Part shown: positions 27,526 to 34,627 of the stretch, one piece after another
Position numbering within the stretch: position 1 is the stretch's first letter
How the letters are laid out: each line of letters begins with the position of its first letter
From: Microbulbifer variabilis ATCC 700307
Lineage (GTDB): Bacteria > Pseudomonadota > Gammaproteobacteria > Pseudomonadales > Cellvibrionaceae
Direction of reading: 5' to 3'
DNA: 64,000 nucleotides
Assembly (NCBI RefSeq): GCF_000380565.1
Contig: NZ_AQYJ01000026.1
Span: forward strand, 124,001-188,000
Translations under genes and position numbers: made by a program
The notes under the pieces: model-generated
Databases searched by the model: none
Told to the model about the DNA's origin: nothing
The model's input: the letters and a program-made list of their open reading frames with translations, nothing else

Positions 27526-27580
27526 GTATAACGCTTAAATCAGGTGCACCGTAGACGTCACCTGGATTTACTTGCTAGGT
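27526..27580 (-). repeat. attC-like site after cassette 8
   Basis: gtataacgc ... cttgctaggt boxes flank aaatcaggtg/cacctggattt, an inverted repeat with a short loop. It totals 55 bases. Confidence 0.85.
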
Positions 27581-28408
27581 TCGTCTTACGAGCTTGTCTC
27601 GCCATGTGTGTTCAAAGAAGTCAATGTCTGACCAGTTGTTTATTAGCATATGAAAGTAGGGATGGAGGTTACTATTGACAGATATTATTTCTCGCAAATC
27701 TTCCAATGTGTTTTGGCTCGATTCTACTTGTGTAGAGCTGTACTTGAATACAATTCTTGTAGGGAGATTTCCCCCTAATCGAAATGTGAAGTAACCATCG
27801 TCACCAAATTTTGCTGTCCCACTGGCAGCAGGATTTTTGCTTGTACGATCAGCACTTTTTGTGAAATCAATTATTTTTTCGTGAAGAGCAAGAAACCCCT
27901 TGTATAAATCATCACTCTGTAGATTCCTTTGATTTATATTCCATTCATTCCGGTGATCATCTCTGTTTTGTGCAGAAATCGGATACCGAGCTTTCTCAAG
28001 TATGAAGTCAATGAGAAGCTTTATCAGTTCATTTTCCCTTTTATCCAGTGATATTCCTAGATCTTGAACCATTAAATCTAATTTATGACTGTACTCTTTC
28101 TTTAAGTTGCTTTCGGCTAAATGGATTGGTATTTGCTTGTATAGTTTTACTATGCCTGCTTTCAGAGCCAGTTCAATTGCATACCCCATAAGGAGAATGC
28201 TGCATTTATAGGCTGACTCCTTTTCAGAAAGGTACTCATAAGCTTTCGCTCGTGATCCTGTAGTTACTGGTTCATCACCGCATCTGATTTTTCTAAACTC
28301 CTCTAGCTTTCTAGTACCAGCTTCCCTTAGCAATTTTGATGAAATTAATTGAGTTTTAGATTCTTTTAGCCATTCATCTGGACTCATTGTTCCGTATGCT
28401 ATTTCCAT
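27575..28408 (-). CDS. Cassette 8: hypothetical protein, possible HEPN-related N-terminus
   Basis: 277 residues. Residues 65-100 (SEKESAYKCSILLMGYAIELALKAGIVKL) look like the first HEPN helices (LxxAIELxLKA). A later ARYPI segment is also seen in such proteins, but a clear R-x4-H is missing. The C-terminal half is mixed alpha/beta. The stop sits on the attC edge. It could be an inactive HEPN relative or an unrelated helical protein. Confidence 0.5.
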   Translation of the reverse strand: MEIAYGTMSPDEWLKESKTQLISSKLLREAGTRKLEEFRKIRCGDEPVTTGSRAKAYEYLSEKESAYKCSILLMGYAIELALKAGIVKLYKQIPIHLAESNLKKEYSHKLDLMVQDLGISLDKRENELIKLLIDFILEKARYPISAQNRDDHRNEWNINQRNLQSDDLYKGFLALHEKIIDFTKSADRTSKNPAASGTAKFGDDGYFTFRLGGNLPTRIVFKYSSTQVESSQNTLEDLREIISVNSNLHPYFHMLINNWSDIDFFEHTWRDKLVRRT

Positions 28409-28447
28409 TGCAATCGTATTCCTCTGAATGAAATGAGTACTATTAGA

Positions 28448-28540
28448 ACCTAACGCCGTGATATACGGCGGACCGCGTTAAGGGTGGGCCGTCCGGTGGA
28501 GCCCCAAAGGAGCGGAACGACATCATGACCTTGTTAGGAA
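28448..28540 (-). repeat. attC-like site after cassette 7
   Basis: acctaacgccg ... ccttgttaggaa ends, about 93 bases, with an extended imperfect inverted repeat between them. On the minus strand the 3' box reads GTTAGGT, matching the GTTRRRY core. Confidence 0.9.
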
Positions 28541-28950
28541 TTTACAAGCTTGAACCAATCATATTCGCTTTCCCTATCAGGTAAATACCCAAATTTCTCG
28601 AAAATCTTATATGAGTACGGCATTGGTATTGTCTTAATTGTCTTTGGTTTGTACTCAGATGCAATTCTTTCTTCAACTTTTTCAAGAAGTAAAGTAGCAA
28701 TTCCTTGCTTACGGTAATCTTCCTCAACGACGATATTTCCAATACGAACCACATCATCATATGTGGGTGAAAACTCAACTGCTCCAATAACAAGATCATT
28801 CTGTACACAAGCAAGTACAATCGAACTATTCTCTCCCATTTGCGACCTTCTCAAACTTAACGAAGAAGTACCTCCAACACGATCTTTTTCAAATAAAGAG
28901 ATAATATCCTCAATAAGAGGATCATCGATGTTTAAGTATTTGAACTCCAT
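28534..28950 (-). CDS. Cassette 7: GNAT family N-acetyltransferase
   Basis: 138 residues. The acetyl-CoA loop is present as VEEDYRKQGIATLLLEKVEERI (RxxGxA/G motif, ~80-100), after IGAVEFSPTYDDVVRIGNIVV. The C-terminus has the beta-bulge KFGYLPDRES. The substrate is unknown. As a cassette gene it has a very short leader and is flanked by attC-like repeats on both sides. Confidence 0.9.
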   Translation of the reverse strand: MEFKYLNIDDPLIEDIISLFEKDRVGGTSSLSLRRSQMGENSSIVLACVQNDLVIGAVEFSPTYDDVVRIGNIVVEEDYRKQGIATLLLEKVEERIASEYKPKTIKTIPMPYSYKIFEKFGYLPDRESEYDWFKLVNS

Positions 28951-28956
28951 TTAATC

Positions 28957-29055
28957 TCCTAACGCCGCAATAAACGGCAAATAATAGTTGGCTAAAATTT
29001 GTGAGGCACGAACAAAGCCAACTGTTATTTGTCCGATTTAATTGCCTTGTTAGTT
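28957..29055 (-). repeat. attC-like site after cassette 6
   Basis: tcctaacgccgcaataaacggcaaataatagttggct pairs with agccaactgttatttgtccg before ccttgttag. It is about 99 bases. The stop of the next cassette gene lies inside it. Confidence 0.9.
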
Positions 29056-29528
29056 TTCAAGTACATCATACTATCTTTAAATACCTCAAATAACTCACAA
29101 TGGAAATTTTGAAGGCTATCAATTAGCTCTTCAATTTCTTTTTGGTTACGAACATATTCAGGATTTAAGTTTTCACTATCTGGTAGCGAGTTAATTTGCG
29201 TTAAATCTAACCAAGATGAAGCATCACAATCAACCTGGAATAACCAATCAGTAACAGTACAGTCAAAATAAAAGTCCGCTAAAGCAATTGATTCTTGAAG
29301 TTCTTCGTATAGTTTTTTATCAACTACACGATTGCTATCGAAGCTTCGCAAGAACCTTTTTACAACCATATAGATTTTCAGCTTGTTTGAGTTGCTTTCA
29401 CGTTTTTCTTTATCGACATTTAGCTTCCATTGCTGATATGCAATAAAGCCTACAGAAATAGCAATTACAGGGCTAAGTAATGCGGAAAAAATATCAATGA
29501 TTTGTTTGACTGTGCTCAGAGATTCCAC
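29025..29528 (-). CDS. Cassette 6: membrane-anchored hypothetical protein
   Basis: 167 residues. One N-terminal transmembrane segment (residues ~12-32, FSALLSPVIAISVGFIAYQ) is followed by a cytosolic, acidic helical region of about 130 residues. I recognise no family. The stop codon is inside the attC repeat, so the cassette is compact. It resembles the small anchored proteins common in cassette arrays. The function is not deducible. Confidence 0.6.
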   Translation of the reverse strand: MESLSTVKQIIDIFSALLSPVIAISVGFIAYQQWKLNVDKEKRESNSNKLKIYMVVKRFLRSFDSNRVVDKKLYEELQESIALADFYFDCTVTDWLFQVDCDASSWLDLTQINSLPDSENLNPEYVRNQKEIEELIDSLQNFHCELFEVFKDSMMYLKTNKAIKSDK

Positions 29529-29544
29529 CTCAACTTCCTTTGAA

Positions 29545-29635
29545 AACTAACGCTACGATAACCGGCATTCTAAAGCGTGCTGCAGCGCAGCGGAAGTATG
29601 CTTTAAAAATGTCCGGTTCATTGCCTTGTTATGCG
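29545..29635 (-). repeat. attC-like site after cassette 5
   Basis: aactaacgctacgataaccggcat ... gtccggttcattgccttgttatgc, with an inner pairing of taaagcgtgctgc and gtatgctttaa. Length is 91 bases. Confidence 0.9.
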
Positions 29636-30096
29636 GCTAATTCTCTCTCCATCACAAGGACTTCTAAGCCGCGATAAATAACTTTTTCTATTGGATTCCA
29701 ACCCAAACGACTATATAGACCGCCGTCTAGATGCTCCGTTTGAATGTAGAGCTTCGACACGTCAAGTTGCTCTGCTAGTGAGATGATTCTGGCAATGATT
29801 GCTTCTGCGATTTTCTTTCCGCGATGAGACTTGGAAACATACACACCACCGAGCCAATGTTCCTTTTCTGGGTAAATAGTCATTTCACGGTATTTCAACT
29901 GTGCAGCACCCAGGATTTCTCCTGATTCGACTGCTAAAACGAGAAGTGGTATTTTATCAGTGTTCAGGTAGTCAGAAAGCGATTCTTGAGTTTTAGCCAG
30001 GCTATTGCTTTCACTTAGATAACCCCATTCAGTAAAATACCATTCCGCAACAATTGGTAGCGCTTGTTCATTCTCAGCAAGCAGTTGTAATTCCAT
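29629..30096 (-). CDS. Cassette 5: GNAT family N-acetyltransferase
   Basis: 155 residues. GNAT motif A is VSKSHRGKKIAEAIIARII (Q/RxxGxx-type loop, ~90-105). It is preceded by a strand, HWLGGVYV, and followed by YSRLGWNPIEKVIYRG. The second GNAT in the array, it is not a close paralogue of the first (28534-28950). The substrate is unknown. Its attC-flanked position shows it is a mobile cassette. Confidence 0.9.
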   Translation of the reverse strand: MELQLLAENEQALPIVAEWYFTEWGYLSESNSLAKTQESLSDYLNTDKIPLLVLAVESGEILGAAQLKYREMTIYPEKEHWLGGVYVSKSHRGKKIAEAIIARIISLAEQLDVSKLYIQTEHLDGGLYSRLGWNPIEKVIYRGLEVLVMERELAA

Positions 30097-30123
30097 CTCT
30101 CAACCTTTTGTTCGCGACTAGCC

Positions 30124-30218
30124 GCATAACGCTCTTTAGCAGCGGCCGAAGTGAAGGTGCGAAGCACCGTAACTGAGGTCCAGCCCCAGAGGGGCGATGC
30201 TGCCTAAATTTGTTATGC
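30124..30218 (-). repeat. attC-like site after cassette 4
   Basis: gcataacgctctttagcagc ... gctgcctaaatttgttatgc, with an inner gccgaagtgaaggtgc/gcaccgtaactgaggtc repeat. Length is 95 bases. Confidence 0.9.
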
Positions 30219-30224
30219 GTGAAT

Positions 30225-30518
30225 TCAAAGAGCGACTTCCTTGCTTACCATTAAGTCACTCAATGTAAGGCCGATACTATCTACATCATCAAATTCTCGT
30301 TGAAATATTTCTTCTGAGCCTGATTCTATGTCGAGCACCATATCAAAACCGTCTGTATTTACTGCAAATACGAAAAATCCACTTTCAGCATCTCCAGGAG
30401 ACTGATCGGCCGAATTTAGATAGTACTGTATTTCAAGTACGAGTGGCCTGTCCTCGAATTCATATCGAACCGGACAATGACTTTTCCTAAGCTCATCCAG
30501 CTTTTCATATATGTTCAA
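30225..30518 (-). CDS. Cassette 4: small acidic hypothetical protein
   Basis: 97 residues, acidic, with no signal peptide or membrane segment. A Glu/Asp-rich stretch (ESGSEEIFQREFDDVDSIGLTL) fills residues 63-85. No family recognised. The stop is seven bases before the attC edge. Very acidic small proteins may serve as antitoxins or DNA mimics, but no partner is seen and this is only a possibility. Confidence 0.6.
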   Translation of the reverse strand: MNIYEKLDELRKSHCPVRYEFEDRPLVLEIQYYLNSADQSPGDAESGFFVFAVNTDGFDMVLDIESGSEEIFQREFDDVDSIGLTLSDLMVSKEVAL

Positions 30519-30557
30519 GTTATGAATCTCCGAATCCGATTCTCACACGTCGTGGCA

Positions 30558-30630
30558 GCATAACGCCAGCAACACCGGGCAAATTGAAGCGCAGCGTAAA
30601 TTTGTTCCGCGTGATTGCGCTTGTTAAGGT
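30558..30630 (-). repeat. attC-like site after cassette 3
   Basis: gcataacgccagcaacaccgg ... ccgcgtgattgcgcttgttaag, with the loop gcaaattgaagcgcagcgtaaattt that also occurs in the terminal site at 26204. Length is 73 bases. Confidence 0.9.
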
Positions 30631-31313
30631 TCCCATCCACGGTATTTCCCTTTTTGCATTGTCCAACGGCCATCTTTTGTTATCGGTGGAGTTTCCTTGC
30701 CTTCTGGTATGTTGTTTATGTGCTTAAACCACTTCAGTTTGTTGGGCAGAATATAAATGTACTCTACTAAAATCCTAAAGAAATCGTCGATCTGTTGCGC
30801 ATTTATTGGGTGGATATTTTCAATATCATGAGCCGCTTGATTGCCAATAAGCCTAATACTATCAGCTGTCTCAGCTATTAGGCTTGGCAAAGATTGTTGC
30901 TCACAGAGCTTTTTGAGTTTGTTAGCAAGACTGCCTTTTTCTATACCATGGAGCTTACAAATAATTTCGATGCATTTTCTTACGCTCATAGAAAATGCCT
31001 CAGAGTTTAGGTTTTGTATACGTTTTGCGCATTCGTAAGTAACTCGAACCTCGTGAGGAATAGACTCACTTGACAGCAGTGCATTTGGATAAAGTACTTC
31101 CGCTTTATCAAATAATTCAGGTGGTAATTGACCACCATAGTCATCAGCTAAAATGAGGCGACCGCATGCAGTACACTCTGATACAAACATATGGCCCTTG
31201 TGCTCATATATAAAATGATCATTAAGATTCATTGAATAACACTCATCTTCATAAACAGATAAGTACCGAAACTCAATTCCTTTATCACTATTGCAGTACG
31301 GGCAATATTTCAT
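30624..31313 (-). CDS. Cassette 3: DUF4145 (HEPN superfamily) protein with zinc ribbon
   Basis: 229 residues. A zinc ribbon uses Cys4/Cys7 (CPYC) and Cys47/Cys50 (CTAC). A DUF4145-type HEPN domain follows (residues ~85-190), with IRLIGNQAAHDIE at 153-165, where Arg154 and His162 mark the conserved R...H site. Related proteins occur in restriction-modification and defence islands. No nuclease partner is present. The start is eight bases from the attC boundary. Confidence 0.8.
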   Translation of the reverse strand: MKYCPYCNSDKGIEFRYLSVYEDECYSMNLNDHFIYEHKGHMFVSECTACGRLILADDYGGQLPPELFDKAEVLYPNALLSSESIPHEVRVTYECAKRIQNLNSEAFSMSVRKCIEIICKLHGIEKGSLANKLKKLCEQQSLPSLIAETADSIRLIGNQAAHDIENIHPINAQQIDDFFRILVEYIYILPNKLKWFKHINNIPEGKETPPITKDGRWTMQKGKYRGWEP

Positions 31314-31318
31314 AAGAA

Positions 31319-31423
31319 CCTTAACGCCTTGCGAAGGGGCGTTTTTTAGTTGTTTTGATTTGTGCTATTAAAGCACAAATCAAAGCAGCTAAAAATACGT
31401 CCCGCTTGCGCAACTTGTTAACT
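31319..31423 (-). repeat. attC-like site after cassette 2
   Basis: ccttaacgccttgcgaagg ... cccgcttgcgcaacttgttaac, with a long inner stem gttttgatttgtgc/gcacaaatcaaagc. It is about 105 bases and one of the most strongly paired sites in the array. Confidence 0.9.
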
Positions 31424-31433
31424 GTGGAGGGGC

Positions 31434-31769
31434 TCATAGTGCTATAGCCGAATAAATGCTTGCAACGCACATGATTGCAAAAATGGTTGATACCACCCGT
31501 GATGAAACAGTCGTGCATAGGGCTTGAGTATACCCAACACTTGACATAATAAAGAAAACAATTGCTGCCGGAATTGTAAGTATGCGCGAATTATCATGCG
31601 TCCAATCTTCAGGAATTTCATATGTCAGAGGGTAAAACACTATGCGCGATAAAATACCCTGTTTTTTCCTTAACTTCTCGATGCCACCTTCACTCTCAAA
31701 CATGCCTAATGCCGTCAGGTAAGCCAAGAATGTTAATGGCACGATAATGAAGAGAATTGCTTTGCTCAT
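31434..31769 (-). CDS. Cassette 2: small membrane protein
   Basis: 111 residues with a hydrophobic start (FIIVPLTFLAYLTALGMF), a second helix (IPAAIVFFIMSSVGYTQAL) and a third (VVSTIFAIMCVASIYSAIAL), giving about three transmembrane segments. The gene ends 10 bases before the attC site. I do not recognise a family. Such small multi-pass proteins are common in cassette arrays. Confidence 0.6.
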   Translation of the reverse strand: MSKAILFIIVPLTFLAYLTALGMFESEGGIEKLRKKQGILSRIVFYPLTYEIPEDWTHDNSRILTIPAAIVFFIMSSVGYTQALCTTVSSRVVSTIFAIMCVASIYSAIAL

Positions 31770-31775
31770 GTGGGT

Positions 31776-31865
31776 AGTTAACGCCTTTATAACGGGCAGC
31801 CAGCGCGAAGCGCGTTGTTTGGCTGTCCAGCCACGCAGTGGCGCTCGTTGATAAACTTGTTAGGC
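31776..31865 (-). repeat. attC-like site after cassette 1
   Basis: agttaacgcctttataacgggcagcc ... ggcgctcgttgataaacttgttaggc, with inner ccagcgcgaagcgcg and ggctgtccagccacgc pairing. Length is 90 bases. On the plus strand the GTTAGGC at its end matches GTTRRRY. Confidence 0.9.
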
Positions 31866-32204
31866 ATTGCTACGAAGAACATATTTTGCACCATAAAATA
31901 AAGAGGCTACAACAATAACTCCTGTTGGGAACAACGGGTTTATGCTGAAATCTAACGTTACAAGCACAGGCGCAAGAATAAAGAACAAAACCATGCCCCA
32001 GCGCCCCCAAAATCCTGTTGCCCAAGTTGTTGCCATACCCGCAGCCACTAAAGTGACAATAGACATTGCCAGGTTGAGTAGATTAATCGGTGGGCTTGCA
32101 ATTGTCACGATAACTGCAATTAACGCACCTAGAGTGACGATGGCTAAAGGGCCGCCAATGAGTACGCCTTTTAGAAACCGTTTTGTATCGTTGCTATCTT
32201 TCAC
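31860..32204 (-). CDS. Cassette 1: small membrane protein
   Basis: 114 residues with about four hydrophobic segments (VLIGGPLAIVTLGALIAVIV, INLLNLAMSIVTLVAAGMAT, GMVLFFILAPVLVTLDFSI, VIVVASLFYGAKYVL). It is the first cassette of the array on the gene's own strand, starting at an almost perfect GTTAGGC boundary (gcctaac at 32210-32216 on the plus strand). Family unknown. Confidence 0.65.
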   Translation of the reverse strand: MKDSNDTKRFLKGVLIGGPLAIVTLGALIAVIVTIASPPINLLNLAMSIVTLVAAGMATTWATGFWGRWGMVLFFILAPVLVTLDFSINPLFPTGVIVVASLFYGAKYVLRSNA

Positions 32205-32561
32205 TGGATGCCTAACAGTTTATTAAAGAGCCAGTGGCTCACTATCCATTTGGCCACTATTTCTGGAATCGAGCTTCCAAGCTCCACAGAAAAGCCTTTG
32301 TTTGCGGTAGGTTATAAATTTTCGTTCAAATAACAACCAGAGATAGTGAGTCATCGGCTCAAGTCGGCTGGTTCGACCTCCCGCTCTTGAACACATTTTA
32401 CCCATAAATAAATCAATAAGTTAGGGGGGGATTTCTGTAGATGTAAGCCATGGCTCTATAATTCGGGCTTTCGCACCGGCAATACGCCCATTTCAATACT
32501 GAACACCACAGCCAGTATCACCCACTCGGTATCGCCATAGCCGCAAAAGAACTATGCACAG

Positions 32562-32599
32562 CCAGGCGGTCGAAGGTTCGAATCCTCCCGAGCGCGCCA
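32562..32599 (+). repeat. tRNA-Arg 3' fragment (island boundary repeat)
   Basis: 38 bases (ccaggcggtcgaagg... to the terminal cca) repeat the 3' half of the tRNA-Arg at 23419-23456 with one substitution (gtcgaagg for gtcggagg). The upstream bases do not match. This is the classic trace of integration of a mobile element into a tRNA 3' end. Confidence 0.9.
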
Positions 32600-32605
32600 T
32601 ACACG

Positions 32606-32636
32606 AAAGCCCGCACCGAAAGGTTCGGGCTTTTTT
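32606..32636 (+). terminator. Rho-independent terminator after the tRNA remnant
   Basis: aaagcccg (32606-32613), a twelve-base loop, cgggcttt (32626-32633) and a T-run. It directly follows the tRNA-Arg remnant, matching the tRNA-terminator pairing at the two intact tRNA copies. Confidence 0.8.
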
Positions 32637-33033
32637 GTTATCTGCCCTTAAGAGCCCTCGCCGACGCCCTCTCCCAAGCTGCACAAAACGTAAACTTTTG
32701 TCCTAGTGATTTGGCACTTACCTCCCATGGCAACCTTGCCCCATATCAACAACACTTTCCCTGCACCGATTGACCTCATCAGGATGTCGCGATAAGGATG
32801 GCTGCAACGGGATTACCCGTGAGATAATTGACAGAGTAATCGTGGATTACGGCCATTTGCAGTCTATTCGTGCCGGCGCCCAACCTGCTTGGTGAGAAGT
32901 CCCGAAACACCCAGCCTCAGTTCTGAAATTATCCTCACACAGAGTCCTTCACCTGCCCAAATTACTAGCCAAACACGCGCCCTGCTGATACCTGTCAAAT
33001 TACTGTTGCCACTTACACCCAAAGGATCGCCTT

Positions 33034-34059
33034 ATGAATCCACAGCTTTTAGTCACAGCATTTGCACTTGTTATTGCCAGTGCCCATGTGTTAGCAGACA
33101 ACAATACGTCTATTGTTGAACAGATCGGTACAGGCAACATGGCCATGGCTGATCAAGCTGACCTCAGTACTCACAGCAGCACCATTTCACAAATACAAAA
33201 TGGTAGTAATAATTTCTCAGACGCAACTCAATTTGGAACCACTTTAAATAGCACTATCAGTCACACACAAATAGGCAGCGGAAATAGCTCTCTCAATTTG
33301 GAACAGGAGAATGCCGTATCCTCCAATATGACTATTTTGCAGAGTGGCGATGGAAACATACTGTCAAATTTTCAGATTAATACCACCGGAACTACGGTGT
33401 CACAAACACTCTTCGGGGCCAATAATGGCACAAGCGCCACCCAAATTAATTCATCTAATGATACAGCCATTTCTTTGCAGCAGGGTGACTCCAACAATAC
33501 AGCGCTCACCCAAATAGACAGTACTAATAACTTTATGAGTATGACCCAGGACGGCAGCAACAATAACGGGGTATCGATACAGATTCAAAGCTCCTTTGGT
33601 ACCGTACTGATTTTACAAATCGGGGATCAAAATGAGAGTGGAATATCTCACAGTCTAAGCACTTCTGACTTTGCCAGCTCCACACAATTTGGCACAGGGA
33701 ATATGATAAGCCTTGGCCAAGGTGGAGGCAGCAACAATTTTGCTACTGTTGACCAGATTGGCGAGCAGAATTCAGTACAGGCTAATCAATTCGGTAGCTC
33801 CTTTAGTCAATTAAATATTAACCAGCAAGGTATGCTAAATACGCAAAATATTTTTCAGGCAGGTTCGCTAATTCGCTCATGGACCACCCAGAGTGGTATG
33901 GAAAATTCTGTTGTATCTAATCAGGGTGGTATGAGCCATACTTTAACCTCCCTGCAAAGCGGAAGCCTGAACAGCCTTACAGCCAATCAAAATGGTGTCT
34001 CACAACTTGCTAACGTGACCCAGCTGGGAGCAAACAATAGCGGTACGATCAATCAATAA
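33034..34059 (+). CDS. Curlin-repeat (CsgA-like) secreted protein
   Basis: 341 residues. A signal peptide (1-21, ASAHVLA) precedes repeating curlin-type units Q-x-G-x2-N-x5-Q, for example QIGTGNMAMADQ, QIGSGNSSLNLEQ, QSGDGNILSNFQ, QQGDSNNTALTQ, QIGDQNESGIS and QLGANNSGTINQ. At least ten are visible. These are the strand-turn-strand units of amyloid curli subunits (CsgA/CsgB). No csgEFG export genes stand nearby, so export would use a distant or different system. RBS AAAGGA lies eight bases upstream. It sits directly before the second tRNA-Arg. Confidence 0.88.
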   Translation: MNPQLLVTAFALVIASAHVLADNNTSIVEQIGTGNMAMADQADLSTHSSTISQIQNGSNNFSDATQFGTTLNSTISHTQIGSGNSSLNLEQENAVSSNMTILQSGDGNILSNFQINTTGTTVSQTLFGANNGTSATQINSSNDTAISLQQGDSNNTALTQIDSTNNFMSMTQDGSNNNGVSIQIQSSFGTVLILQIGDQNESGISHSLSTSDFASSTQFGTGNMISLGQGGGSNNFATVDQIGEQNSVQANQFGSSFSQLNINQQGMLNTQNIFQAGSLIRSWTTQSGMENSVVSNQGGMSHTLTSLQSGSLNSLTANQNGVSQLANVTQLGANNSGTINQ

Positions 34060-34093
34060 TCACCAAACAACCTGGCAAGTCTCGCATGAGCTT

Positions 34094-34120
34094 CAGGAAG
34101 CCCTACAGGGGGGCTTCCTG
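34094..34120 (+). terminator. Hairpin after the curlin gene
   Basis: caggaagccc and gggcttcctg pair perfectly (10 bp, seven-base loop). There is no long T-tract, so it may serve as a 3' stabiliser as well as a terminator. Confidence 0.6.
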
Positions 34121-34224
34121 CCTACCCTTCTTAGATAAGCTCCTTACAGTTTCCAATGAAGACCGCATAAACAGGCCTCCAGGTCACTAAATGTCAAAAT
34201 ATGCATCTAGAATGAAGAAAATGC

Positions 34225-34251
34225 TTGACTCTATCTTTGCCTATCTATATT
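34225..34251 (+). promoter_or_regulatory. Promoter of tRNA-Arg copy 2
   Basis: TTGACT (34225-34230) and TATATT (34246-34251) with a 15-base spacer, 15 bases ahead of the tRNA 5' end. Confidence 0.65.
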
Positions 34252-34266
34252 GTGCGCCTCCTCGAC

Positions 34267-34343
34267 GCGCTCGTAGCTCAGCTGGATAGAGTACCTGGCT
34301 ACGAACCAGGCGGTCGGAGGTTCGAATCCTCCCGAGCGCGCCA
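34267..34343 (+). tRNA. tRNA-Arg(ACG), copy 2
   Basis: 77 bases, identical to copy 1 at 23380-23456 (acceptor gcgctcg, anticodon loop ctacgaa, CCA encoded). Same orientation, 10.9 kb away. Identical copies in direct orientation can recombine and delete the segment between them. Confidence 0.97.
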
Positions 34344-34350
34344 GTTTACA

Positions 34351-34385
34351 AAGGGTCTATATCTTCAGGATATAGGCCCTTTTTT
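34351..34385 (+). terminator. Rho-independent terminator of tRNA-Arg copy 2
   Basis: gggtctatatc, a five-base loop and gatataggccc form a strong stem followed by six or more Ts. Confidence 0.9.
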
Positions 34386-34627
34386 ATTGCCCACCTAGCA
34401 AATGAACTGCTTCCTCCTCACCCCTTCTACTCTCAATGTAAATCAATACCCACCACTACCCTAATTGATTCAGGGAATCAGCCCCCAAAGAAAAAGTACT
34501 TCTACCATCCAGATATAACTTCAGCACCAACTCTTCCAAAAAAGTCTAACTCGGGAAATCATATATTAATTGAAATTCCTTTATAGTGATGGCCGGAATA
34601 CCCTAACTATTTCAAAAGGAATTTGTC

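Larger units (their letters stand above)
32205..33033. other. Array head region: gcctaac boundary, inverted repeat, tRNA-Arg 3' remnant
   Basis: No integron integrase (intI) or other gene is present in this 829-base region. It holds the gcctaac core (32210-32216), a 19-base imperfect inverted repeat (32228-32246 with 32342-32360, 16/19 matches) that could be an attI/attC remnant, the tRNA-Arg 3' fragment (32562-32599), and a terminator (32606-32636). The curlin promoter presumably lies near the end. Confidence 0.6.

Noticed and set aside
26204..32216. CRISPR array
   Set aside because: The repeated elements differ in length and sequence, are palindromic, and flank ORFs, which fits attC sites and not CRISPR repeats.
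32493..32684. Minus-strand 63-codon frame across the tRNA remnant
   Set aside because: Again antisense of the tRNA-Arg fragment, not a protein.
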